A stretch of DNA of 64,000 nt, taken from positions 1 to 64,000 of the forward strand of contig NZ_PTIX01000006.1 of the NCBI RefSeq assembly GCF_002934265.1, written 5' to 3'. Both the position numbers and the translations under genes were made by a program. Origin of the DNA: Actinokineospora auranticolor. GTDB lineage: Bacteria; Actinomycetota; Actinomycetes; Mycobacteriales; Pseudonocardiaceae. Position 1 is the first letter of the stretch. Every line of letters starts with the position of its first letter. This document shows, piece after piece, positions 1-8,012 of the stretch. Below the pieces are notes generated by a model, which was not told the origin of the DNA, did not search any database, and saw nothing but the letters and a program-made list of their open reading frames with translations.

Positions 1-497
1 TTTCGAGAACTAGGTGTGGTAACTGAATTCTCTCAAACGGGCCGCCACCTCTTACTTTGGGGTGATCATCGCCAGCCGTGAATAAGCCTCACAGGCTTGA
101 TCATCTTTGCCCGGAATTGTCGGTCCTCATCGCTAGAATGGATACCGGGGGCCGGGGGCACAATGCCACTAACTTACGGAGCATCGTTGCAGGTCAACGG
201 CATCTTGAGGGTGCCGTGCGAGAGGCAGGCGGCACGTGCGACGACGCCCTGCGGCACACCATAGTTCCATGGCCCGCATTGGGGCATCGAGCGAACACGC
301 AACCCACTGTCGCAAGTGGACTTGATCCGAGTGTTCCAGAGGTCGATCGCCAATCGCTTAGACCGATACTGGCCAGCGAAAACGCGCTAAGTTAGTGGCA
401 TTGGGCCGGGGGCATAAGTTGATCATCGGCGACTCGCGGCGGCGGGAGCGGGCGATGAGGGCGCTCCTGGGCACGCTCTTGAGTTGTCCACAGAGGA
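1..497. other. Non-coding stretch at window start
   Basis: No convincing gene is visible before the transposase at 498. The only sizeable open frame, 78 to 395 on the plus strand, runs through the inverted-repeat element at 161-403, lacks a ribosome binding site and has no recognisable motif, so it is treated as chance. Apart from the MITE-like element the DNA is less GC-biased than the neighbouring genes. This fits an accumulation zone for mobile DNA. Confidence 0.6.
161..403. mobile_element. MITE-like non-autonomous element with 11-bp target duplication
   Basis: The 243-bp segment begins with CAATGCCACTAACTTA (161-176) and ends with its exact reverse complement (388-403), giving perfect 16-bp terminal inverted repeats. 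It is flanked on both sides by the same 11 bases, GGCCGGGGGCA, at 150-160 and 404-414. That is the footprint of a transposition event. There is no transposase inside, so it must have been moved in trans. The 11-bp duplication and inverted repeats starting CAATGCC resemble IS4-type elements, but that assignment is an inference. Confidence 0.8.
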
Positions 498-1208
498 TTA
501 TTCAGCGGCGTAGAAGTACAGGCCGATGACCGCGGAGATGGTGTCGGTGAATGTGCCGACGGGGCGCCGGTAGTCGGTGTGGAGAATCCGCCAGGTTTTG
601 AGTTGGGCGATGGCGCGTTCGACCACGACGCGGATGGAGTTGCGGTGCCGGTTGAACTCCTTTTTCCGGTCGGGTTGTTCACGGTTTCTGGGTTTTCTGA
701 TCGGGGTGAGGATGTCGCTGCCGATGTAGCCTTTGTCGCCGAGCCGGATGCTGGGGTCTCGTCCGTCGAGAACCCGTGAGGCTTTCAGGCCGACGATGTC
801 GTTTCGAGATCCCGGCAACGGATCCGACACCCATCTCAAGCGTCCGTCCAGCGTGCGCACGACCTGGACCGTGAGCCCGGTTGTGCGGTGTTTCCCGGAG
901 AACGACTCCGGGCGGGAAGCCCACGACCAGCACGGCAGCAGTGTTCCATCCACGATGTGAGAGCTGCGGTCGTCGAGGTCGTCGGCCGTGGGAACGCACT
1001 GTTCGAGCACGCCGGCCAACAATGGTGTCACCGCCGCGGTCGCCCGGCTGATCGTCGACTGCGACACCTCGAACGCTTCCGCCAACTCCGCCTGAACCCG
1101 TCTCCGCCGCAAGTACGCCAACGTGACCACTACAGAGCCGTATAAACCCGGAACCGGCGGCCATCGACGAACCGACTCTCCGGTCGCTTCGCGGATCAGA
1201 GCGCACAA
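498..1208 (-). CDS. IS5-type DDE transposase (DDE_Tnp_4), probably N-terminally shortened
   Basis: The protein is about 236 residues. An N-terminal helix-turn-helix (QAELAEAFEVSQSTISRA, about residues 38-55) is followed by an RNase H-like DDE domain with the first Asp in HIVDGTLLPCW, the SGKHRTTG stretch, the second Asp in PGSRND or GDKGYIG, and the Glu in VVVERAIAQLKTW near the C terminus. These are hallmarks of the DDE_Tnp_4 group of IS5-like transposases, which cut and paste their own element. No Shine-Dalgarno precedes the start. The same frame continues upstream for only about a dozen codons before a stop, right where the hairpin at 1228-1343 begins. The normal N terminus may therefore be missing and the gene inactive. 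A second, decayed copy lies at 32558-33065. Confidence 0.8.
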   Translation of the reverse strand: MCALIREATGESVRRWPPVPGLYGSVVVTLAYLRRRRVQAELAEAFEVSQSTISRATAAVTPLLAGVLEQCVPTADDLDDRSSHIVDGTLLPCWSWASRPESFSGKHRTTGLTVQVVRTLDGRLRWVSDPLPGSRNDIVGLKASRVLDGRDPSIRLGDKGYIGSDILTPIRKPRNREQPDRKKEFNRHRNSIRVVVERAIAQLKTWRILHTDYRRPVGTFTDTISAVIGLYFYAAE

Positions 1209-1227
1209 TTCCTCGACACGGCCTCGA

Positions 1228-1343
1228 ACTTGCTTTGCGCGGGGCCCCTACGAGCCTGCGGTGGGGAAGAGCGGTGGGGATGGGCAAGCCCACCCCACCC
1301 GCAGGAGAGCTTGGCAGGCTCGTCCCCCCCACGCAAAGCAAGT
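1228..1343. repeat. Large imperfect hairpin next to the transposase
   Basis: ACTTGCTTTGCG at 1228 recurs inverted as CGCAAAGCAAGT ending at 1343, and ACGAGCCTGC near 1250 recurs inverted as GCAGGCTCGT near 1317. The centre (near 1285) is itself a palindrome, GGGCAAGCCCACCCC against GGTGGGGATGGGC. The whole 116-bp unit can fold into one long stem. It begins where the transposase reading frame loses homology, so it may be another inserted small element or a strong bidirectional stem-loop. Confidence 0.7.
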
Positions 1344-1370
1344 CCACCCAATCAAGGCGTATGACGGGGG

Positions 1371-1535
1371 CGCGTTGCGTTCTGTGGGGGCCGGGATCCT
1401 GCGGCGGTTTCGAGGCGAGTTCCGGCTTAGCCGCGTTGCGTTCTGTGCGGGTTGAGCTTCGGTAGCGGTTTCGAGGCGGGCCCGGCGTAGCCGCGTTGCG
1501 CTGGGTGGAGCTTGGATCCTGCGGCGCTTGGAGGG
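1371..1535. repeat. Tandem repeat, about 2.7 units of 60-61 bp
   Basis: Units start with CGCGTTGCG at 1371, 1432 and 1492. Shared blocks include GATCCTGCGGCG and GCGGTTTCGAGGCG. Unit length is 61, then 60, then a partial unit. No gene covers the array. It sits between the transposase scrap and the 3' end of the oxidoreductase gene. Confidence 0.7.
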
Positions 1536-1626
1536 TGGGTTGGGAGAGAAGAGTGTCGGGGCAGAGTAGGGCTTCAAGCGACCGTTGCTGGAGTGGCTGG
1601 GGAGAGAAGCGTGGCGGGTGGCACCC

Positions 1627-4600
1627 TCACACTCGCTGTGGCGCCTCTCGTAGCGATTCCAGCAAGGTCGCGAGTCGCTCGTGGTAGCGCTCTACTGAGG
1701 CGAGTTTGATTTCCTCGTAGCCCCGCACCGCATCCGGCAGTCCGGCGATCTCGACTGCCAGCTCGTACCGCTCCAGCCCCGCGACCAGCACCGGCACCAA
1801 CGCCTCGTACTCCGCCACCAACTCCCGCTCGACCTTGCGCAGGTGTGCTCTGCCGAACGGGTCGAACGCCGTGCCCCGCAAGCCTCGCATTGCTCGTAGT
1901 ACCGCGAAGGCCGGGCGGGCGGTTCGGCGGAGGGTGATCTTTCGGCGCATGCCCATCGCGCGCAGGATTGGGGGGTGGAGTTGGTAGCCGATTTTGGCGT
2001 CTGGGCCGTAGGTGGCCTCTACTTCGGCGCGGTTGGCCAGGTGTAGGCGGGCGACCTCGTATTCGTCCTTGTACGCCATCAGCTTGAACAGGTTCCGGGC
2101 CACGGCCTCGGTGAGGGTGCCCGGTAGGTTCGCCGCGCGCTCGGCGTCGTGCACTTGGCGGACCGCCGCGAGGTAGCGCTGGGCGTAGGCCTCGTTCTGG
2201 TAGGCCACCAGTTCCGGTAGGCGGATGTCCAGCAGTCGGCGGAGTTCGCCGGTGAAGTCGGTGGCCAGGGGGGACGGGGTGGCCTCGCGCGTGGTTTCGC
2301 CTGCCAGCCAGGACGGGTCGAGGATTGCGCGGCGGCCGGCGCGGAAGGCCTGGATCGTGGTGGTGACGCCGACGCCGTTGAGGGTGATGGCGTGTTCGAT
2401 GGCCTGGGCGGTCAGCGGGAGCAGGCCCAGTTGGTAGGCCGCGCCGAGGACCAGGAAGTTGGCTGCGGCGGTGCCGCCGAAGAGGCGTTCGGCCAGGTCG
2501 AGGGCGTCGAACGCGCGGACGTCCGCCGTGCGGGAGCCGATGCGGCGCAGCAGGTCGTCGGCGGCCGGGTAGGTCACCGACGGGTCGACGACCATGCGGC
2601 CCGTGGGGACCTCGGAGGTCGAGATGACCGCGACGGTGTCGGTACCGCAGCGGGACAGGTTGGTCTCGGCGCCCGCAGCCAGCGCGTCGAAGACCAGGTA
2701 GCCGGTCGCGGCGCCCGCCGGGACGAGGCCGGGAACCTCTTCGCGGGTCGGCGAGATCCGCAGGTGCGAGACGACCGCGCCCGCCTTCTGGCTCAGCCCG
2801 GTCTGGTCCATCGCCCGCGCGTCCAGGCCGCTGACCAGCGCGGCCGTCGCCAGGACCTGGTTGGCCGTGACCACGCCGGTGCCGCCGATACCGACCATCA
2901 CCAGCGCCGCCGACGTCGGCCGGGACGCGGGTTCGGGCAGGTCGGCGGGGATCTCCGCGCGATCGATCTGCTTGCGCGCGGCGCCCGGGACGACGGTCAC
3001 GAACGACGGGCAGTCGCCCAGCAGGCAGGAGTAGTCCTTGTTGCACGACGTCTGGTCGATCCGCGTCTTGCGGCCGAACTCGGTGTCCACGGGCTCGACG
3101 CTCAGGCAGTTCGACTTCTGCCCGCAGTCGCCGCAGCCCTCGCAGACCGACTCGGCGATGTGCACGCGGGTGGCCGGGTCGGGGGCCAGGCCGCGCTTGC
3201 GCTTGCGGCGCTTCTCCGCCGCGCACTCCTGGTCGTAGATGATCACCGTGACGCCCGGGGTCGCGCGCAGCTCCCGCTGCACCGCGTCGAGGTCGTCGCG
3301 GTGGCGCACCCGCACGCCCGGCGCCCACTTCGTGCCGCGCGGGTACTTCTTCGGCTCGTCGGTGACCACGACGGTCTTGGCGACACCCTCGGCGTGCAGC
3401 ATCCGGGTGACCGCGACCGGGTCGACCGCGCCGTCCGCGTGCTGGCCGCCGGTCATCGCCACGGCGGCGTTGTAGAGCAGCTTGAAGGTGATGTTGGTGC
3501 CCGCCGCCACGGCCTGGCGGACGGCGAGGCTGCCGGAGTGGAAGAACGTGCCGTCACCGAGGTTCTGGAACAGGTGCTCGGTGTCGGTGAACCGGGACGC
3601 GCCGACCCAGCTCACCCCTTCGCCGCCCATCTGGGTGAAACCGACGCTGCGGTCCATGAAGGTGGTGAGCGCGTGGCAGCCGATGCCCGCGCCCGCGATG
3701 GAGCCGTCGGGGACCTCGGTGGAGCGGTTGTGCGGGCAGCCGGAGCAGAAGAACGCGGTGCGGTTGACCAGCGGCAACGCGATCTTCGACCGGGTGTCGG
3801 GGCGGGGCAGGCGGACGTGCTCGCGACCCAGCCGCTCGGCGAGGAACGGGCCGAGGACCCGCACCAGGCGGTCCGCGTCGAGCGCGCCCGTCACCGGGAC
3901 GAGGGTCGCCCCATCGGGGCCGCGCTTGCCGAACACCCGCGGCCGCACGGCGCGGTCGAACAGCGCCTCCTTGACCTGGGTCTCGATGAACGCGCGCTTG
4001 TCCTCGACCACGACCACCTCGTCGAGGCCGTCGGCGAACCGCGCGACCAGGTCCGGGTCGACCGGGTGGACCATGCCCAGCCGCAGCAGTCGCACCCCGC
4101 GCCGCGCCAACTCCGACTCGGTGAGCCCCATCCGGGTGAGGGCGTCACGCAGGCCAGCGTACGTGTGACCGGAGGTGATCAGGCCGAGCCGCGCGTCGCG
4201 GACCGCGCCCTCGATCCGGTTGAGGCCGTTGGCGGCGGCGAAGGCGAGCGCGGCGGCGAACCGGCCCTCCAGCACCTCGCGCTCCATGGCCAGCGCTCGG
4301 GGGATGTCGACGCCCGGGTTGTGCGTCGGCGCCCACGGACGCCCGTCCCACTCGAACTCGGGGACCACGATCTCCGGGGTGGCGCCGAGGTCGACCACCT
4401 CGTAGGCGTCCCCCACAGCGGTGACGACGGTGAAGCCGGTCCACGACCCGGTGAACCGGGACAGCTCGAACCCGTACCGCCCCAGGCGCAGCACGTCGGC
4501 CACGTCGACCGGGGCCAGCACCGGCAGGTACGACTCGGCCAGCGCCATCGTGGAGTTCGACGGCAGCGACGACGACTTGCTCGCCGGGTCGTCACCGGCG

Positions 4601-5031
4601 ACCACCAGCACGCCACCCTTCCGGGTGGTCCCCATCCAGGTGCCGTGCTTGAACGCGTCCACCGACCGGTCGACGCCCGGGGCCTTGCCGTACCAGAGCC
4701 CGAAGACGCCGTCGAAGCGCGCGCCTGGCAGCTGCGTGACCAGCTGGGAGCCGTAGACGACGGTCGCGCCCAGCTCCTCGTTGACGCCGGGGATGAACTC
4801 GATGTCGTGCTCGGCGAGCAGGTCGGCGTTGCGCTCCAGGACCAGGTCGAGCCCGGCGAGCGGGGAGCCGCGGTAGCCGGAGACGAGACCGGCGGTGCGC
4901 CAGCCCCTGGCCTGGTCGGCGCGGTGCTGGTCGACCAGCAGCTTGCCCAGGGCCTGCACGCCGGTGAGCGCGCCGAGGCCGCGGTCGCGGCGGACCACGT
5001 CGGCCGGGCGGTAGTCGGCCAGCTCCGTCAT
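1627..5031 (-). CDS. Indolepyruvate ferredoxin oxidoreductase family protein (fused subunits)
   Basis: The product is about 1134 residues, the usual size of the single-chain actinobacterial and proteobacterial form. It decarboxylates aryl-pyruvates such as indolepyruvate with thiamine diphosphate and CoA, passing electrons to an iron-sulfur carrier. The N-terminal pyrimidine-binding part contains LVSGYRGSPLAG and GVNEELGATVVYGSQ. A central TPP-binding part contains FFCSGCPHNRS, GIGCHALTTFMDRS and GGEGVSWVGASRF. A cysteine cluster CEGCGDCGQKSNC plus SCNKDYSCLLGDCPSF should hold a [4Fe-4S] centre. The C-terminal gamma-like domain starts near GIGGTGVVTANQVLA. Starts are possible at GTG 5040, ATG 5037 or ATG 5031; GGGGAAGG lies just upstream and I chose 5031. 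It diverges from an Lrp-type regulator, which probably controls it. Confidence 0.92.
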   Translation of the reverse strand: MTELADYRPADVVRRDRGLGALTGVQALGKLLVDQHRADQARGWRTAGLVSGYRGSPLAGLDLVLERNADLLAEHDIEFIPGVNEELGATVVYGSQLVTQLPGARFDGVFGLWYGKAPGVDRSVDAFKHGTWMGTTRKGGVLVVAGDDPASKSSSLPSNSTMALAESYLPVLAPVDVADVLRLGRYGFELSRFTGSWTGFTVVTAVGDAYEVVDLGATPEIVVPEFEWDGRPWAPTHNPGVDIPRALAMEREVLEGRFAAALAFAAANGLNRIEGAVRDARLGLITSGHTYAGLRDALTRMGLTESELARRGVRLLRLGMVHPVDPDLVARFADGLDEVVVVEDKRAFIETQVKEALFDRAVRPRVFGKRGPDGATLVPVTGALDADRLVRVLGPFLAERLGREHVRLPRPDTRSKIALPLVNRTAFFCSGCPHNRSTEVPDGSIAGAGIGCHALTTFMDRSVGFTQMGGEGVSWVGASRFTDTEHLFQNLGDGTFFHSGSLAVRQAVAAGTNITFKLLYNAAVAMTGGQHADGAVDPVAVTRMLHAEGVAKTVVVTDEPKKYPRGTKWAPGVRVRHRDDLDAVQRELRATPGVTVIIYDQECAAEKRRKRKRGLAPDPATRVHIAESVCEGCGDCGQKSNCLSVEPVDTEFGRKTRIDQTSCNKDYSCLLGDCPSFVTVVPGAARKQIDRAEIPADLPEPASRPTSAALVMVGIGGTGVVTANQVLATAALVSGLDARAMDQTGLSQKAGAVVSHLRISPTREEVPGLVPAGAATGYLVFDALAAGAETNLSRCGTDTVAVISTSEVPTGRMVVDPSVTYPAADDLLRRIGSRTADVRAFDALDLAERLFGGTAAANFLVLGAAYQLGLLPLTAQAIEHAITLNGVGVTTTIQAFRAGRRAILDPSWLAGETTREATPSPLATDFTGELRRLLDIRLPELVAYQNEAYAQRYLAAVRQVHDAERAANLPGTLTEAVARNLFKLMAYKDEYEVARLHLANRAEVEATYGPDAKIGYQLHPPILRAMGMRRKITLRRTARPAFAVLRAMRGLRGTAFDPFGRAHLRKVERELVAEYEALVPVLVAGLERYELAVEIAGLPDAVRGYEEIKLASVERYHERLATLLESLREAPQRV

Positions 5032-5079
5032 GCCCATCACACCTTCCCCTGCGCTCTGCGCGCCACGGGCAAGCAGACG

Positions 5080-5134
5080 GTTTGACGTGAGCGCTGTGCA
5101 AGACTGTCACTTTGACGTTGAGCATATCGCTCAA
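5080..5134. promoter_or_regulatory. Putative Lrp/AsnC operator in the divergent promoter region
   Basis: TTGAGC ATATC GCTCAA at 5118-5134 is a perfect inverted repeat. A second, looser dyad (TTGACGTGAGCGCTGTGCAA, 5082-5101) is centred about 33 bp away, and TTTGACGT occurs as a direct repeat at 5081 and 5111, exactly 30 bp apart. Helically phased dyads between an Lrp gene and its divergent catabolic target are what Lrp-family octamers typically bind. Binding is inferred. Confidence 0.55.
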
Positions 5135-5168
5135 AATCGCGTCTCCGTTGCCGGGAGGGTTGCGCATC

Positions 5169-5648
5169 GTGGGCATGGTCAACCGCCTCGACCTGCGGGT
5201 GCTCCGCGAGCTCGTGGCCAGCCCCCGGATCGGCATCACCGAACTGGCCGAGCGGCTGGGCATCGCGCGCAACACCGCGCACGCGCGGGTCTCCCGGCTG
5301 GAGCGGCAGGGCGTCGTGGGGGCGCGGGGGCGGGCGGTGGACTACACCGCGCTGGGCGTGGAGGTGACCGCGTTCGTCACCGTGCAGGTGGCGCAGGGCA
5401 GGCTCGTCGCGGCCGTCGAGGACCTGGGCGCGGTGCCGTTCGTGCTGGAGGCGCACGGCATCGCGGGGGACGGCGACCTGCTGGTGCGGGTCGCGGCGCG
5501 CAACACCCGGCACCTGCACGAGGTGATCAACGCGGTGCTGTCCTGCCGGGGCGTCATCCGCAGCACGACCGCGGTCGCGATGACCGAGCAGATCCCGTTC
5601 CGGGTCGCGCCGATGCTGGACGCGGTGGAGCGCTCGATCGCGGAATGA
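5169..5648 (+). CDS. Lrp/AsnC family transcriptional regulator
   Basis: A 159-residue protein from GTG 5169, placed 10 bases after GGGAGG (5153-5158). An N-terminal winged helix-turn-helix (ITELAERLGIARNTAHARVSRLE, written in parts: ITELAERLG then IARNTAHARV) is followed by a RAM-type ligand and oligomerisation domain (VTAFVTVQVAQG to the C terminus). Lrp proteins sense amino acids or their keto acids. It is transcribed away from the indolepyruvate oxidoreductase gene, and the shared 130-bp gap contains dyad repeats. It therefore most likely represses or activates that gene and itself in response to aromatic or branched keto or amino acids. An upstream in-frame start at 5112 would overlap the operator and is less likely. 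Confidence 0.87.
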   Translation: MGMVNRLDLRVLRELVASPRIGITELAERLGIARNTAHARVSRLERQGVVGARGRAVDYTALGVEVTAFVTVQVAQGRLVAAVEDLGAVPFVLEAHGIAGDGDLLVRVAARNTRHLHEVINAVLSCRGVIRSTTAVAMTEQIPFRVAPMLDAVERSIAE

Positions 5649-5714
5649 GGTCCATAGTGGAGCACTTTCGTCGATCCGGTGAATTCGGCGGACCGGTCGG
5701 GTAGCTTCCGTGCG

Positions 5715-6260
5715 ATGGTGGAGCATGTCCTGGTCGCCACTTTCGGCTTTCCCGCAGTGGTTTTCACGTTCCTGCTCGTGGTGGTCGTCGGCTACTGGCT
5801 GCTAGTCGCCGTCGGACTGTCCTCTGTGGACGCCGTGGGCGCGGCCGACCCGGAGGCGTTCGGCCGGGTGCCGCTGAGCGTCAGCCTGACCGTGGCGACC
5901 GCGCTCTCCTGGTTGACCTGCCTCGCGGGCGACCTGCTGCTGTCCACCGGCCCCCTGCCCGCGCTGTCGGGTTTCGCGGTGCTGCTCGTCGCGCTGACCG
6001 TGGCCTTCGCGGGCACCCGGCTGGTGGCGCGGGTGCTGGCACCCCGGTTCCAGTCGGCGCCGGACGTCGTCGGCCGGACCTGCGTCATCCGAACGGGACG
6101 GGTGGACCGCACCTTCGGTGAAGCGGAAGTGACCATGGGCGACGGGACGTCGGTGGTCGTGCAGGTGCGGCAGCGGACCGGCCTGCCGCTGCGCGTCGGC
6201 GGGAGCGCGACCGTCGAGGAGCACGACCGGGCGGGCGGCTTCTTCTGGATAAGTGGTTGA
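5715..6260 (+). CDS. Membrane protein with C-terminal OB-fold (NfeD/YqiJ-like)
   Basis: About 181 residues. Three hydrophobic segments are visible (roughly residues 8-32, 56-80 and 88-112). They are followed by a soluble domain of about 65 residues (VVGRTCVIRTGRVDRTFGEA, then VQVRQRTGLPLRVGGSATVEE) with the look of the OB-fold found at the end of NfeD and YqiJ proteins. Such proteins usually partner SPFH/flotillin proteins in membrane microdomains, but no flotillin gene is adjacent. The start at ATG 5715 puts the first helix close to the N terminus; an in-frame GTG at 5679 is possible. The exact role is unknown. Confidence 0.65.
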   Translation: MVEHVLVATFGFPAVVFTFLLVVVVGYWLLVAVGLSSVDAVGAADPEAFGRVPLSVSLTVATALSWLTCLAGDLLLSTGPLPALSGFAVLLVALTVAFAGTRLVARVLAPRFQSAPDVVGRTCVIRTGRVDRTFGEAEVTMGDGTSVVVQVRQRTGLPLRVGGSATVEEHDRAGGFFWISG

Positions 6261-6293
6261 TGGATTGTAGGGGGTTCGTGGTTGAGTCCGAGC

Positions 6294-7034
6294 ATGCACA
6301 AAGCCGACTACCTCGAGCACCTGGCCGCCGACACCGCGCGGCTGCGGGAGGCCGCTGCGGGCACCCTCACCGAGACCGTGCCCACCTGCGCCCCGTGGAC
6401 GGGTGCCGACCTGCTCCTGCACGTCGCCGAGGTCTACCGGCACAAGGCCACCACCATGCGCCACAACGCCTGGCCGTCCCCGTGGCCCCCGGACTTCACC
6501 GGCGCCGACCCGGTCGCGGCCTATGACGACGCGTACGCCGAACTGCGCACCGAACTGTCCACTCGGGACGCCGAGGAGACCACCCTCACCTGGTACCCGC
6601 CGGAGCAGACCGTCGGCTTCTGGGCCCGCCGGATGGCCCACGAGGCCCTGATCCACCGCGTGGACGCGGAACTGACCGCGGGCCTGCCGATCACCCCCAT
6701 CCCCGCCGACCTGGCCGCGGACGGCGTGGACGAGGTCCTGACCTGTTTCCTCGCCTTCGCGACCGCCGAGTACCCGCAGGCCTTCGAAGGCGCACTCGAC
6801 GCGTTGGACGGCCGCACCGTCCGCGTCGACGCGGGCGACTCGTCGTGGTTCGTCACGCTGGCCCCGACCATCACCGTCGCCGCGGAGGGCACCGCGGACG
6901 CCACCGTCACCGGCGACCCGGACCAGGTGCTGCTCTGGCTCTGGCGCCGCGTCGAGGACCCGACCCTCAAGTTCGAGGGCGACCCGCTGCTCCCGGCCAC
7001 CCTCCACACCCTGCTCAAGGTCGCCACCCAGTGA
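6294..7034 (+). CDS. Maleylpyruvate isomerase family mycothiol-dependent protein (MDMPI/DinB fold)
   Basis: A 246-residue protein of the MDMPI family, whose N-terminal four-helix DinB-like bundle binds a metal and often uses mycothiol as cofactor. Family signatures are the opening DYLEHLAADTARL, the PTCAPWTGADLLLHVAEVYRHK segment (here PTCAPWTGADLLLH then VAEVYRHK) with the first metal His, and ARRMAHEALIHRVDAEL carrying two more likely metal ligands. The C-terminal part (about residues 150-246) resembles the SCP2-like accessory domain of the family. The start ATG 6294 matches the family N terminus; a TTG at 6282 has better spacing to GGGGG. Its substrate cannot be told from sequence. mshD in this window shows that mycothiol is made. 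Confidence 0.8.
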   Translation: MHKADYLEHLAADTARLREAAAGTLTETVPTCAPWTGADLLLHVAEVYRHKATTMRHNAWPSPWPPDFTGADPVAAYDDAYAELRTELSTRDAEETTLTWYPPEQTVGFWARRMAHEALIHRVDAELTAGLPITPIPADLAADGVDEVLTCFLAFATAEYPQAFEGALDALDGRTVRVDAGDSSWFVTLAPTITVAAEGTADATVTGDPDQVLLWLWRRVEDPTLKFEGDPLLPATLHTLLKVATQ

Positions 7035-7035
7035 G

Positions 7036-7923
7036 ATGATCACCGGCAACGCGCTGTGGGGGTCGGGGCGGTGGCGCGGGCGGGCGCTGCGGTGGGCCGC
7101 CGACCGGTTGGCCGCGAATGGCTGGGGGCCGGTTCGCGGCGTCGACGCGGTCCGGGTGCGGGTCTGGTCGGTCGTGTTCCGGTTGGAGACCGCGCGCGGG
7201 TTCGCCTGGTTCAAGGCCAACGGGGACGGCGCCCGGTTCGAGGCCGCGCTGTACGGGGTGCTCCGGTCGGTGGTGCCCGAGCGGGTGCTCGAACCGGTCG
7301 CGGTCGACGAGCGGCGCGGGTGGCTGCTGTTGCCCGACGGGGGTTCCGGCGCCGCCCCGCTGATCGACGCGCTCCCCGCCTACGCGCGGCTGCAGATCGA
7401 TCTCATGCCGCACGTCGACCGGCTGCTCGCCGCGGGCGTCGCCGACATGCGGCCCGCGGCGCTGCCCGGCAGGTTCGTCGAAGCGCTCGGTGTTGTTGGT
7501 GATGTTCCGGCGGAGGTGGCCGGGCTGGGTCCCCGGATCGCCGAGTGGGCCGGGGAACTGGGCGCCGCACCGGTTCCGGCAAGCGTCGACCACAACGACC
7601 TGCACGCCGGGAATGCATTACCGGACGGGCGTTTCCACGACTGGGGCGACAGTGTCGTGGCCCACCCGTTCGCCTCGATGCTGGTGCCGCTGACCCAGGC
7701 CGAACCGGCCGCGCGGACCCGCCTCGTCGACGCCTACCTCCACCCCTTCGGCGACTTCGGCACCCGGCCCGAGCTGCGACGGCAGCTGGACCTCGCCTGC
7801 CGGTTGGGCCGCGTTGCGCGGGCGCTGGTCTTCCACCGCGCGATCCGGGCGGCGCCGGGGGCGTACGCGGACGCGCCGCGGGGTCACCTGGTTGCCTTGG
7901 TCAAACCGTCCTTTTATGACTGA
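7036..7923 (+). CDS. Aminoglycoside phosphotransferase/kinase-fold protein
   Basis: A 295-residue protein. VDHNDLHAGNAL near residue 195 is the H-x-D-x4-N catalytic loop of the APH/choline kinase fold, and FHDWGDSVVAHPF shortly after supplies the metal-binding Asp (the DFG equivalent). The N-terminal lobe is less conserved, with FAWFKANG as a plausible Lys strand. It starts one base after the previous stop, so it is probably co-transcribed with the MDMPI-like gene. Substrate is unknown: such genes in actinomycetes include antibiotic kinases but most are uncharacterised small-molecule kinases. Confidence 0.8.
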   Translation: MITGNALWGSGRWRGRALRWAADRLAANGWGPVRGVDAVRVRVWSVVFRLETARGFAWFKANGDGARFEAALYGVLRSVVPERVLEPVAVDERRGWLLLPDGGSGAAPLIDALPAYARLQIDLMPHVDRLLAAGVADMRPAALPGRFVEALGVVGDVPAEVAGLGPRIAEWAGELGAAPVPASVDHNDLHAGNALPDGRFHDWGDSVVAHPFASMLVPLTQAEPAARTRLVDAYLHPFGDFGTRPELRRQLDLACRLGRVARALVFHRAIRAAPGAYADAPRGHLVALVKPSFYD

Positions 7924-8012
7924 TCCGACGACTAATCTGCGTCCGGCGCTGCGGAACCGGGTCGGGGGTACGCACGTCTACCCGACGACTTCGAACCAAG
8001 AGGGGGCCAACA

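Noticed and set aside
78-395. 105-codon plus-strand frame
   Set aside because: It runs through the inverted-repeat ends of the MITE and has no ribosome site.
2392-5085. Long open frame of nearly 900 codons on the plus strand
   Set aside because: It is antisense to the indolepyruvate oxidoreductase and has the Arg/Gly/Asp/Val composition typical of opposite frames in high-GC genes. No domain is visible.
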